Shown: positions 6,746-13,061 of the stretch, one piece after another
Numbering within the stretch: position 1 is the stretch's first letter
How the letters are laid out: each line of letters begins with the position of its first letter
Source: Candidatus Moraniibacteriota bacterium
Lineage (GTDB): Bacteria; Patescibacteriota; Minisyncoccia; Moranbacterales; GWC2-37-73
Length of the DNA stretch: 13,061 nucleotides
Assembly: GCA_003510895.1 (NCBI GenBank)
Contig: DOKE01000025.1
Location: forward strand, 9,407-22,467
Direction of reading: 5' to 3'
Notes under the pieces: model-generated
The model's input: the letters and a program-made list of their open reading frames with translations, nothing else
What the model was told of the DNA's origin: nothing
Databases searched by the model: none
Position numbers and translations under genes: made by a program

Positions 6746-8069
6746 GCGTTTCCAAATCTTCATCGGTTATTCCAAGCTGATCCAAGATTAAGATATGTCT
6801 TGAATTTGTCGGATCATACTTTCCCACAAAGAATCTCCTTGCTTCCCCGGATCCTTCTTTAACTAAATTCCAAACTCCAATATTGCCTTCTCTATAAACT
6901 ATGTCTCTAGTCAAACATACCCCGGCATTTTGACAGGAAGTTCCTCTGAAAGTACGCACGCATCTTGCCCATGCACTATCTTTTGCTTTTTCCCATGCGA
7001 TTTGTTTATTTTTTTCTTTGCTATTAAGAAAAAAATAGTCTCTTAAAATATTAAACACTTCTCTGAAATCGCGTTTTTTTCCATCAATTCCCATAGTTAA
7101 AGAAATGGCGAAATGCCCATCAAAACCAGAAAAATCATCAGTTCCTAGTTCTTTTTGCTCTTCATATGTTGATATGCCTTCTTCTCCTTTCATATATCTA
7201 TCCAAACCCAATTCCAATAATTTCAACTTTGATCTTTCCCCTTTTTCTCTCCTGTATATATGAGTTTTTATTTCATGAGCAATAAGTCCTTTTAAATTGC
7301 TTTCAGTTAACTTTTTATCTGTAGGAATATTTACTTGTTTTTTTTCATGACTAACAAATATATTTGCGACATCATCATCAATAACAACCCTCCAGCCTTC
7401 TGCTTCAATTTCTTTCAAGGCAACTTCGAATTCCTGCGCTATTGTATTGGAATCAAATTTCTTTTCTTCCCTAAAAGGATAAAGTAATATTCTTTTTCTG
7501 CCAGGCAATAAATTATTTTCCTCGTCAATTCCCTCGGTAGCGCCTAATTTGAGCGAACTTTCCAATCTTCTGATTGCGAATAAGATCCTCACGTCATCAG
7601 AATCACGATTTCTTTCTATAACATTATTTACATTTTTTAAATTTAATTTAAAAACATTTTCATCTGGACTGCCATAAATAAATCTTGAATATTTAGCAAA
7701 TCTCTTATCGTTCCCGTTTTTAGAAGCCAACATCATTCGCAATTGAGACAATTTTTCATTTATTTTCCATCTGTACAATTGCTTAACTATTTCATTTTTT
7801 TCTATTTCTAAAATTTCCTTTTTTAAATTTAATAGTGCTCTTTCTTTTGACTCAAAATCAAAATTTTCCAGCTTAGGATAATTCAATTTAGGATTTCTCA
7901 CTTGCTCACCTAAAAATTCATTCTTTTGTTCCTCTCTTTTTTCCTTTTTGTCCATAAAATATTCAAATTCCTGAAAACTTCCAAGCTCACTGAATTTTTC
8001 ATACCAATCTTCATCCAAGACTTCTTTTTTATTGCTGGCATTGTTTTGTATTGATTGCTCAAATTTCAT
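6735..8069 (-). CDS. DUF1704/MATCAP-like HExxxH metallopeptidase
   Basis: A 444-residue predicted zinc peptidase of the DUF1704 family (bacterial 'QEGLA motif' proteins; the eukaryotic relatives MATCAP/KIAA0895 remove the C-terminal tyrosine of tubulin). The signature is H265-E-I-K-T-H270, with three residues between E and the second H, as in MATCAP, rather than the HExxH of common zincins. E297 in GEEGIS sits where the QEGL-type third zinc ligand is expected. Further family-like motifs are F374-R-G-T and C385-LTRDIVYREG. Residues 1-60 and 70-115 are charged and helical and look like a family-specific lead. There is no signal peptide, so it acts in the cytosol. It starts with ATG 14 bases after the GNAT gene, without a Shine-Dalgarno site. 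It is the last gene of the low-GC block, and its 3' end carries the -35 of P1. Peptidase activity is inferred from the family; its target is unknown. A carboxypeptidase opposing the nearby ATP-grasp ligase is plausible. Confidence 0.82.
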   Translation of the reverse strand: MKFEQSIQNNASNKKEVLDEDWYEKFSELGSFQEFEYFMDKKEKREEQKNEFLGEQVRNPKLNYPKLENFDFESKERALLNLKKEILEIEKNEIVKQLYRWKINEKLSQLRMMLASKNGNDKRFAKYSRFIYGSPDENVFKLNLKNVNNVIERNRDSDDVRILFAIRRLESSLKLGATEGIDEENNLLPGRKRILLYPFREEKKFDSNTIAQEFEVALKEIEAEGWRVVIDDDVANIFVSHEKKQVNIPTDKKLTESNLKGLIAHEIKTHIYRREKGERSKLKLLELGLDRYMKGEEGISTYEEQKELGTDDFSGFDGHFAISLTMGIDGKKRDFREVFNILRDYFFLNSKEKNKQIAWEKAKDSAWARCVRTFRGTSCQNAGVCLTRDIVYREGNIGVWNLVKEGSGEARRFFVGKYDPTNSRHILILDQLGITDEDLETLEK

Positions 8070-8083
8070 ATTTTTTAAAAATT

Positions 8084-8545
8084 TTATTTTAACATTTCCA
8101 TATAATGTTTTTTTTCTCTATTTTTATATTCTCCATCTATACAGTGATTTATAAATCCAACTTTTTCATAAAAATTTTGTAAGTTGTTCGAATCCCTAAA
8201 ATGTAAAATTATTTTTTTTATATTCTTATCAAAAAAAGCTTCTTGAGAAAATATTTCTATAAGTTTTTTAGCATATCCATTTCCCCTCAACTCACTACTA
8301 ACAAAAAGTGAACTTAGAACAAAAATATCTTTACGATTTTTATATAATTTACCCATAGAAAATCCAAAAAGCTTACTGCTGCTCTTTATAACAAAACAAA
8401 TTCCTTTATTTTCCTTATCAAAAAAAGAGCTTATTTTTTCAAAATCCCATTGAGATTTTGGAAAACTTGCATTATAAAAATTCAGCAATTCTTTTTTTGC
8501 CTCTTCTGTAGGCTCCAACATTTGAATTATTTTATTTTTATCCAC
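8084..8545 (-). CDS. GNAT-family N-acetyltransferase
   Basis: A 153-residue protein with the single GNAT fold, which transfers an acyl group from acyl-CoA to an amine. The acyl-CoA pyrophosphate loop is R87-G-N-G-Y-A, within the motif-A region LFVSSELRGNGYAKKLIEIF (80-99). Motif B is NNLQNFYEKVGF (120-131). The N-terminal third (about 1-50) is the variable acceptor-binding part. The acceptor cannot be predicted. It could be an amine, an amino sugar from the glycosyltransferase product or an alpha-amino group of a peptide. The longest frame opens with GTG, 15 bases after the glycosyltransferase stop. An ATG at codon 9 is an alternative, and neither has a Shine-Dalgarno site. This is the most AT-rich gene here: hand-counted 60-base lines give about 18-30% G+C. 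Confidence 0.82.
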   Translation of the reverse strand: MDKNKIIQMLEPTEEAKKELLNFYNASFPKSQWDFEKISSFFDKENKGICFVIKSSSKLFGFSMGKLYKNRKDIFVLSSLFVSSELRGNGYAKKLIEIFSQEAFFDKNIKKIILHFRDSNNLQNFYEKVGFINHCIDGEYKNREKKHYMEMLK

Positions 8546-8560
8546 CGCTAAAATATAAAA

Positions 8561-9616
8561 TTATTTTCTATAATCTCTTATTATTTTCTCATAAAAATCC
8601 AGATACCTTTTAGCCATAACAAGGCTGTCAAATTTTTCTTCGGCATATTTTCTGCATTTTCTTCGGTCAAATCTTTGTGTATTCTTTACGGATTCAACAA
8701 GTTCGTCTACATCATTAGACAAGAAAGAAACTTTTTCATCAGTTAGCATCTCCATTAATGGATCTATCTGGGTACCTATCACAGGAGTACCACACGCCAA
8801 AGACTCTCCAACTGCCATAGGACAAACTTCCGGTCTTCTTATAGGAAAAAGAAGAGCCTCCGCCTCGCGTAAATATTCATATATTTTTTCGTGACTAACT
8901 TCGCCTTTGTAAATAATATTTTTATCGTCCAAATAGGGCTGAACTTTTTCTTTATAAAATTTCTGACGTTCTTCAGAATTTCCAATTCTTCCAAAAATCA
9001 AAAGTTTTTTATTTGCTTTTAATGCGATTTGAATGGCAATATCAACTCCCTTTTGATCAGTTAACCTACCAACAAACATAAGATACCTTCCCTCTTTAAA
9101 GGAATAATTTATATTTTTTGTTGGCACTCCATTATAAATAACTTCTGAGACATCAAAGCTTCCCTTCTGTGAGTTTGAAAGCGCTATAGTATAGATTCCG
9201 GCACTTTTAATTTGATCGAAAACATCTTTTGAAAATCTATTATGGAAAGACAAAACACAAGGTTTCCTAAGATTTTTTCCCACCGAATAAGCATATTTTT
9301 GGGAATGCAAATGAACAACATCAAAATCATCCTGATAATTTAGAATTTTGACTTGACTGGAAATCCTGAAATTTCTTAAAACTTCTACGCTCATCTCTTT
9401 TATATTTGGCATATTCCAAATACTTTTTTTCAGAGTTGGAATATGTCTAGCTTTTGTTTTCCAATCAGCCGGAGCAAAAAGAGTCACATCTACACCTAAA
9501 TCAACAAGCGCATTAACAAGATTCTGCGCAACAACTTCAGGACCGCCAGTATTCCCGAAAGAAGGAGACACTACGGCAACTTTTATTTTTTTTCTAAATA
9601 TATTAAACATTTTCAT
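8561..9616 (-). CDS. GT4-family glycosyltransferase
   Basis: A 351-residue GT-B fold retaining glycosyltransferase that moves a sugar from a nucleotide donor. The N-terminal Rossmann domain opens with KVAVVSPSFGNTGGPEVVAQ (12-31), the glycine-rich loop of the family. The C-terminal donor domain has VGRLTDQKG (182-190, with the conserved R184 and K189) and the E263-x7-E271 motif in PEVCPMAVGES, followed by ACGTPVIG (274-281). There is no signal peptide or membrane helix, so it is cytosolic or peripheral. Donor and acceptor cannot be read from sequence. It follows the second ATP-grasp gene by 6 bases, with two candidate ATGs two codons apart and no clear Shine-Dalgarno site, and precedes the GNAT gene by 15 bases. 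This packing argues for a shared transcript, and the product may glycosylate the same molecule that the ligase and acetyltransferase modify. Confidence 0.92.
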   Translation of the reverse strand: MKMFNIFRKKIKVAVVSPSFGNTGGPEVVAQNLVNALVDLGVDVTLFAPADWKTKARHIPTLKKSIWNMPNIKEMSVEVLRNFRISSQVKILNYQDDFDVVHLHSQKYAYSVGKNLRKPCVLSFHNRFSKDVFDQIKSAGIYTIALSNSQKGSFDVSEVIYNGVPTKNINYSFKEGRYLMFVGRLTDQKGVDIAIQIALKANKKLLIFGRIGNSEERQKFYKEKVQPYLDDKNIIYKGEVSHEKIYEYLREAEALLFPIRRPEVCPMAVGESLACGTPVIGTQIDPLMEMLTDEKVSFLSNDVDELVESVKNTQRFDRRKCRKYAEEKFDSLVMAKRYLDFYEKIIRDYRK

Positions 9617-9622
9617 TTAAAC

Positions 9623-10579
9623 TCAAGCCATTGAAGCTAAATCATCGAGATTTTCCTCCCAGAGATTTTCATCGCCAACCTCTCGAAGCAAATCAACTCC
9701 GGGAGTTGTATTCATTTCTATTAAAAGAGGCATTCCTTCTTTTGTAAACATAAAATCTAAAGAATAGTGCGCCTTTTTAATCACAGAAAGTTTTTTTATT
9801 ATTTCTGCAGCCATTGCTTTTGCAGAATCCGGAATTTTATCTTCAGGAACCATAACAGCAGTTGCTCCCTGATGAAAATTGGTAAATAATGATCCTTTTT
9901 TTGCAATTCTCGAAAGCGCATATCGGAATTCGTGATTAAAAAATATCATCCTAAGATCTGCTATTTCTCCTTCTTTTGAAAACCCAGGAATTCCATTTTC
10001 ATTTTTTATAAATTCTTGAATAAACACAGGATATTCACCCCATTCACTGATAGCTTTGCTTTTTTCAGTAATTATTATGCCAAATCCACCTGAACCATAT
10101 ACAGGTTTTAATACTACCTTTTCAGATAAAATATTCTTCAATGCTTCTTCCAATTCTTTTTTATCAATAGCTAAAAAAGACTTTGGCATAAAATCGGATA
10201 AAATCAAATATTGAGACAACTTATTGCTATAAATTGTTTTAAAAAGAGGATGATTGAACACTTTAGATTTTTGAGCCATTTTCATCTTAAGATCAAAAAA
10301 TTCATAGTCCCTTACTCCCCCCACTTTATCAAAGACAAGATCCGGTCTTACGGGCTTTTCTTCTTTTATCCATTCTCCATTCCTAAATTTCCAAGTTTTT
10401 TCAAATGTTCCACTTTTCAAATTGTACCATTGAATACTAGCCCTAAACATTTCATAACCTTTCTTAAATCCTCTTTCATGCATATCTTCAAAAGATTTTC
10501 TAGTTGGTTCACTATCAATCGGGACGCCTTCTTTATTCCAATCATCTTCATAGTATATTGTAACAATTTTTTTATTCAT
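9623..10579 (-). CDS. ATP-grasp peptide/amino-acid ligase (RimK-like superfamily)
   Basis: A 318-residue ATP-grasp enzyme. Such enzymes activate a carboxylate as an acyl phosphate and join it to an amine. The N-terminal part (1-105) is a diverged pre-ATP-grasp domain that I cannot assign further. Core motifs are K120 (SNKLSQY), VVLKPVYGSGGFG (155-167, K158 and the glycine-rich ATP loop), the E189 region (IQEF), D208-L-R210, R224 before a flexible loop ending near N234, and the metal ligands D275, E288 and N290 in LDF...LIEMNTTPG. All catalytic positions look intact. It is distinct from the neighbouring ATP-grasp/retropepsin protein and has no protease domain. It starts with ATG, 59 bases after that gene, with a TATAAT at 10602-10597 but no Shine-Dalgarno site, and ends in TGA. 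As head of the low-GC block it may supply the peptide bond that the HExxxH peptidase removes. Substrates are unknown. Confidence 0.87.
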   Translation of the reverse strand: MNKKIVTIYYEDDWNKEGVPIDSEPTRKSFEDMHERGFKKGYEMFRASIQWYNLKSGTFEKTWKFRNGEWIKEEKPVRPDLVFDKVGGVRDYEFFDLKMKMAQKSKVFNHPLFKTIYSNKLSQYLILSDFMPKSFLAIDKKELEEALKNILSEKVVLKPVYGSGGFGIIITEKSKAISEWGEYPVFIQEFIKNENGIPGFSKEGEIADLRMIFFNHEFRYALSRIAKKGSLFTNFHQGATAVMVPEDKIPDSAKAMAAEIIKKLSVIKKAHYSLDFMFTKEGMPLLIEMNTTPGVDLLREVGDENLWEENLDDLASMA

Positions 10580-10596
10580 TTTTTAACATTTTAATT

Positions 10597-10602
10597 ATTA
10601 TA
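10597..10602 (-). promoter_or_regulatory. possible -10 box heading the low-GC block
   Basis: TATAAT at 10602-10597 on the minus strand, about 18 bases before the ATG of the second ATP-grasp gene. No convincing -35 is present; the best 17-base-spaced hexamer is TTTAAG. The surrounding DNA is very AT-rich, so a chance match is quite possible. Confidence 0.25.
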
Positions 10603-10638
10603 AAAAATATAGAAAACATCTTAAAATTTAAACCGGGC

Positions 10639-12048
10639 TTATTTGTTAACATCCACCAAGAATCTTCCCAGATTTCTTTTTCCAATAATAACGCTATTCC
10701 TTAATGAGCTTCTGTCGATAATATTAACTTTCGTCGATATTCTCAAGTTATCCATAATAAATTCTAGTTTTATCATCGGACGAATAGATGATCCGCTTGA
10801 AGAAAAAACGACGGCAACATCACTAAGGTTTTCAATTTCTTTCCCATATATTTCCATAAATTCCTTTTTGATTTTTCCTTCATTTTCCGGCTTCAGATCA
10901 AATTGGGACAAATCAATTTCACTAAATTTTTCAATAACATTTTCAAATCCCAATTCTCTCGCCAACTCCACATCAATCGAAGTCGACATTGCCCCAGTGT
11001 CAATTTTCGATTCCACTTCGATTTTTTCTCCATTCTTGCCGATAAAAGTCACTTTTTCCACTGAACCGATAATTTTTCGTCCGGAAATATCTTCCACTTC
11101 TTCTTCAATTTCTCCTCCGAAAAGATCCATTCCCATTCGCACTCCGCGTTCCACTGTTTTTATTTTAATTCCTTTCACGCGATCCAGTCTCTCCTTGAGT
11201 CCAGATAGATTGGCGATTTGAATAGAAAGTCCCGGACGCGCGTTGAGTTCCAAAAATACCGGTCCTCTTTCATTATCAATAGCCACATCGGCGCCTAAAA
11301 ATCCCAAGCCGGAAACTTCTTGCGCTTGCACGGCAAATTTCAAAATATCTTTCCAATATGGAATCCTGATTCCCGACAAAAGCATTCGCGTTCCCGGAAC
11401 ATATTCAATTATTTTTCCTTTTCCCAAAACCGCCGTAGTGGTTGTTCCGGTTGCCAAATCGATCCCCAATCCAATTGCTCCTTGCTGAAGGTTGGCCTTG
11501 CCTCCAGAATCCTTAGTAGGAAGACGCAGCATCGCCATCACCGGCACCTTATTGTAGACAATCACGCGAATATCAGGAATTCCTTTGAAGGCGTATGATT
11601 TGAAAAGTTTCAATAATTTCAATCTTTCCTCAAAAAAAGCAACGTCTGGCGTGTTGGAAAGCGAATAGGCTCCATCAATAATATTTCTAATATGGCTTTT
11701 CAGATCATCAATTGTCACAACCGAACCATTGGCTTTTACCCACGCATCTTCTCTTCCTTTTTTTCTTCCGTACACAACAACGATTCCTTCTCCGCCAAAT
11801 CCTCTATTGGGCTTAAGCGCGAAACTGGAGGGCAAAGAATTCCAATCAAAATTTTCCAATTCTTCCAAAGAACATATCTTGGTGATTAATCGGGAAACCG
11901 GTAGTCCCGCTTTTTTCAAAACGCGCTTGCTTAAAATCTTATCGTCAGCGATAAGTTTGGCTTTTTTGAGATTATTAGGACGAATGAATTTCAAATTGCG
12001 CGCATTCATTCCCAAAAGCTTGTTTCTATTTTTGAGCAATCTAAACAT
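10639..12048 (-). CDS. ATP-grasp ligase fused to a retropepsin-like DTGA domain
   Basis: Two-domain protein of 469 residues. Residues about 1-300 are an ATP-grasp ligase of the alpha-L-glutamate-ligase-like/RimK-related type: FALKPNRGFGGEGIV (76-90, K79), D159-I-R161, R175 and N186 in LRLPTKDSGGKANLQQGAIG, and metal ligands D254, E267 and N269 in FLELNARPG. Residues about 325-469 match the retropepsin-like 'ATP-dependent zinc protease' family (PF05618, with RimB): K348-I-D350-T-G-A353 is the aspartic protease motif, followed by IRPMI (422-426), IIDRSSLRNSVIIGKRNLG (443-461) and FLVDV (463-467). One chain could thus both add and trim residues. In gammaproteobacteria the ligase-like, protease and 7TM proteins are separate genes, as I recall. 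The gene begins with ATG 38 bases after the 7TM gene, with no Shine-Dalgarno site. Hand-counted lines reach 40-52% G+C, higher than the next four genes. Confidence 0.88.
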   Translation of the reverse strand: MFRLLKNRNKLLGMNARNLKFIRPNNLKKAKLIADDKILSKRVLKKAGLPVSRLITKICSLEELENFDWNSLPSSFALKPNRGFGGEGIVVVYGRKKGREDAWVKANGSVVTIDDLKSHIRNIIDGAYSLSNTPDVAFFEERLKLLKLFKSYAFKGIPDIRVIVYNKVPVMAMLRLPTKDSGGKANLQQGAIGLGIDLATGTTTTAVLGKGKIIEYVPGTRMLLSGIRIPYWKDILKFAVQAQEVSGLGFLGADVAIDNERGPVFLELNARPGLSIQIANLSGLKERLDRVKGIKIKTVERGVRMGMDLFGGEIEEEVEDISGRKIIGSVEKVTFIGKNGEKIEVESKIDTGAMSTSIDVELARELGFENVIEKFSEIDLSQFDLKPENEGKIKKEFMEIYGKEIENLSDVAVVFSSSGSSIRPMIKLEFIMDNLRISTKVNIIDRSSLRNSVIIGKRNLGRFLVDVNK

Positions 12049-12086
12049 TTATACAGAAAATTATTGCAAAATTATTCAAACAATTT

Positions 12087-12746
12087 TTATTGAAGTTTTT
12101 TTAGAACATCTCGGAACCGGATATATTCAGAAATTCGAAGTCCATCCCATTTTCCAAGAAAAATATTAATCGGAATAGTAAATAAAATTACCCACGGATA
12201 AACAACAATAAACTCGATAAGCGTGTTCCAGCTGGCTAAATAAAATCCAGCCACTGAAATCAAAAGGGTTTCCAGCGCCAAAATAATCGCCGCTTTGTCT
12301 CCTTTTTCAATTTGAGTTCCAATAAATTTTTCCACCAAAATTATCATAATAAGCAACGGAAAAATTGAAGCTGACGCCAATCCGGTTCGATGCATTGAAC
12401 CGCCAAAAGAAAGCAATGCCAAAATAGAAAGAGCAACAACACTCAATGTTATCGCCATTCTGGGCAAATAGAGTATGCGCAATTTTTTAAGCAAATAACG
12501 CATCAACATTCCCACCACAATCACCGTCAAAAAAATAAACACTCCATAGCGAAGAGGCTGCACGGCCAAAAAAGCAAACGTAACAATAGCCGGAGTATAA
12601 ATGCCAAAAGCTTTTATTCCAACCACTTGGCGAAAAAAAGCAATCAGCGTGACCACAATCGGAAGCATAAAAAGCATTATGATCGTCACTTCCGGAATAT
12701 TCTGATTAATAAAAAAAGTGACTATCGGACTGATTTCGCTTTGCAT
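12087..12746 (-). CDS. 7TM membrane protein of the inactive-transglutaminase-associated type
   Basis: A 219-residue inner-membrane protein with seven hydrophobic segments at about 19-38, 48-62, 67-84, 98-113, 124-142, 152-171 and 179-197. Conserved landmarks of the '7TM usually fused to inactive transglutaminase' family (PF14402) are visible: VVGIKAFGIYTP (41-52), YLPRM (93-97), FPLLIM with the following VEK (129-140) and GLRISEYIRFRD (202-213). In the gammaproteobacterial form the 7TM part follows an inactive transglutaminase domain. Here only the 7TM half exists, since the frame starts 18 residues before the first helix, 10 bases after ruvC. The next gene is the ATP-grasp/retropepsin fusion, the same partner family seen in other phyla. 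The 7TM protein may sense a signal or anchor the ligase at the membrane. Function is not established; the family match is good. Confidence 0.8.
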   Translation of the reverse strand: MQSEISPIVTFFINQNIPEVTIIMLFMLPIVVTLIAFFRQVVGIKAFGIYTPAIVTFAFLAVQPLRYGVFIFLTVIVVGMLMRYLLKKLRILYLPRMAITLSVVALSILALLSFGGSMHRTGLASASIFPLLIMIILVEKFIGTQIEKGDKAAIILALETLLISVAGFYLASWNTLIEFIVVYPWVILFTIPINIFLGKWDGLRISEYIRFRDVLKKLQ

Positions 12747-12756
12747 ATTTAATTTT

Positions 12757-13061
12757 TTACTGATTATTTAATAACATTCTTATCTTGCGGCTGTTCAAAT
12801 GACACAACGCCACCGCAATCGCATCCGCCACATCATCCGGTTTGGGAATCTCTTTTAATCTTAGCACATTCTTGGTCATTGCCTGAATCTGGCTTTTCTC
12901 CGCCCTTCCATACCCAGTTAACGCCTGTTTCACTTGAAGCGGCGTGTATTCATTAATTATAACATTTAATTGCTCCAAAGTCAATAGGATAGCGCCCCGG
13001 GCTTGCCCCACCTTAATCACAGTCTTGGCGTTTTTGAAAAAAAACAAATCTTCCACCGCCG
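12757..13061 (-). CDS. ruvC: crossover junction endodeoxyribonuclease RuvC (5' part missing)
   Basis: RuvC cuts Holliday junctions symmetrically after RuvAB branch migration. Only the C-terminal part, about 101 residues, is in the window; the gene runs off the right edge. The visible frame continues upstream of the GTG at 13056 with an alanine codon, giving A-V-E-D-L-F-F-F-K-N, which matches the segment of RuvC that carries the second catalytic acid (E66 in E. coli). KVGQARG and QALTGYGRAEKSQ are further RuvC signatures, and the C-terminal DDVADAIAVALCH carries the last acidic pair. The GTG is therefore an internal valine, not the start. The gene ends in TAA, 10 bases before the 7TM gene. Confidence 0.95.
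   Translation of the reverse strand, partial: AVEDLFFFKNAKTVIKVGQARGAILLTLEQLNVIINEYTPLQVKQALTGYGRAEKSQIQAMTKNVLRLKEIPKPDDVADAIAVALCHLNSRKIRMLLNNQ

Noticed and set aside
7256..7280. DUF1704-like protein as a thermolysin-type HExxH zincin
   Set aside because: There are three residues, not two, between the glutamate and the second histidine, which matches the MATCAP/DUF1704 pattern.
9623..10579. Second ATP-grasp gene as glutathione synthetase or D-Ala-D-Ala ligase
   Set aside because: Only the general ATP-grasp residues match. The N-terminal domain and the substrate loops do not show the signatures of either enzyme.
10643..11221. 192-codon open frame on the plus strand, and other long plus-strand frames such as 564-1055 and 11729-12169
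   Set aside because: They lie antisense to well-supported genes, are rich in Ser, Phe and Ile as expected from the complement of AT-rich coding DNA, and show no domain motifs.
12049..12086. Promoter just before the ATP-grasp/retropepsin gene
   Set aside because: TTGTTT and TATAAA are present but the spacing is 24 bases, and the TATAAA overlaps the start codon.
13054..13056. GTG at 13056 as the start of ruvC
   Set aside because: The frame continues upstream, and the preceding alanine plus V-E-D-L-F-F match an internal catalytic segment of RuvC, so the gene is cut by the window edge.
1..13061. CRISPR array, tRNA or rRNA genes, insertion sequences
   Set aside because: No regularly spaced repeats, no cloverleaf-like segments with tRNA consensus arms, no transposase motifs and no paired terminal repeats were seen. 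Nearly all the sequence is accounted for by minus-strand genes.

Overview
The window is a dense, AT-rich stretch in which all thirteen recognisable genes lie on the minus strand. Gaps are short (6 to about 100 bases). The gene set is ruvC, ruvA, a bifunctional PBP1A, a FemAB/FemX-like transferase and a Mur ligase without its usual N-terminal domain, with small genes and few Shine-Dalgarno sites. This suits a member of the Candidate Phyla Radiation (Patescibacteria, a Parcubacteria- or Moranbacteria-like lineage). The placement is inferred from gene content, not from a marker gene. UGA acts as a normal stop (after the FemAB-like gene and the second ATP-grasp gene), so this is not a Gracilibacteria/Absconditabacteria-type recoded genome.

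In the direction of transcription (right to left) the layout is as follows. (1) 13061-10639: the 3' end of ruvC, a seven-helix membrane protein of the type normally fused to an inactive transglutaminase, and an ATP-grasp ligase fused to a retropepsin-like DTGA domain. (2) 10579-6735: a second ATP-grasp ligase, a GT4 glycosyltransferase, a GNAT acetyltransferase and a DUF1704/MATCAP-like HExxxH metallopeptidase. This block is clearly lower in G+C than its flanks. (3) 6745-6681: a promoter region with two TATAAT boxes and an inverted repeat. (4) 6631-1782: PBP1A, ruvA, the FemAB-like transferase and a stand-alone RelA/SpoT-type HD hydrolase, closed by a hairpin-plus-U-tract terminator. (5) 1739-33: a new promoter, a short MurE-like ligase and a small coiled-coil protein.

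The core genes serve peptidoglycan synthesis (Mur ligase, FemAB-like branch transferase, PBP1A) and Holliday-junction processing (RuvA, RuvC). The part most worth attention is the pair of adjacent peptide 'ligase plus protease' units: an ATP-grasp/retropepsin fusion next to a 7TM protein, and an ATP-grasp gene in a cluster with a MATCAP-like peptidase, a glycosyltransferase and an acetyltransferase. Both look like systems that add and remove amino acids or short peptides on an unknown target. That function is inferred. The families and motifs are visible in the sequence.
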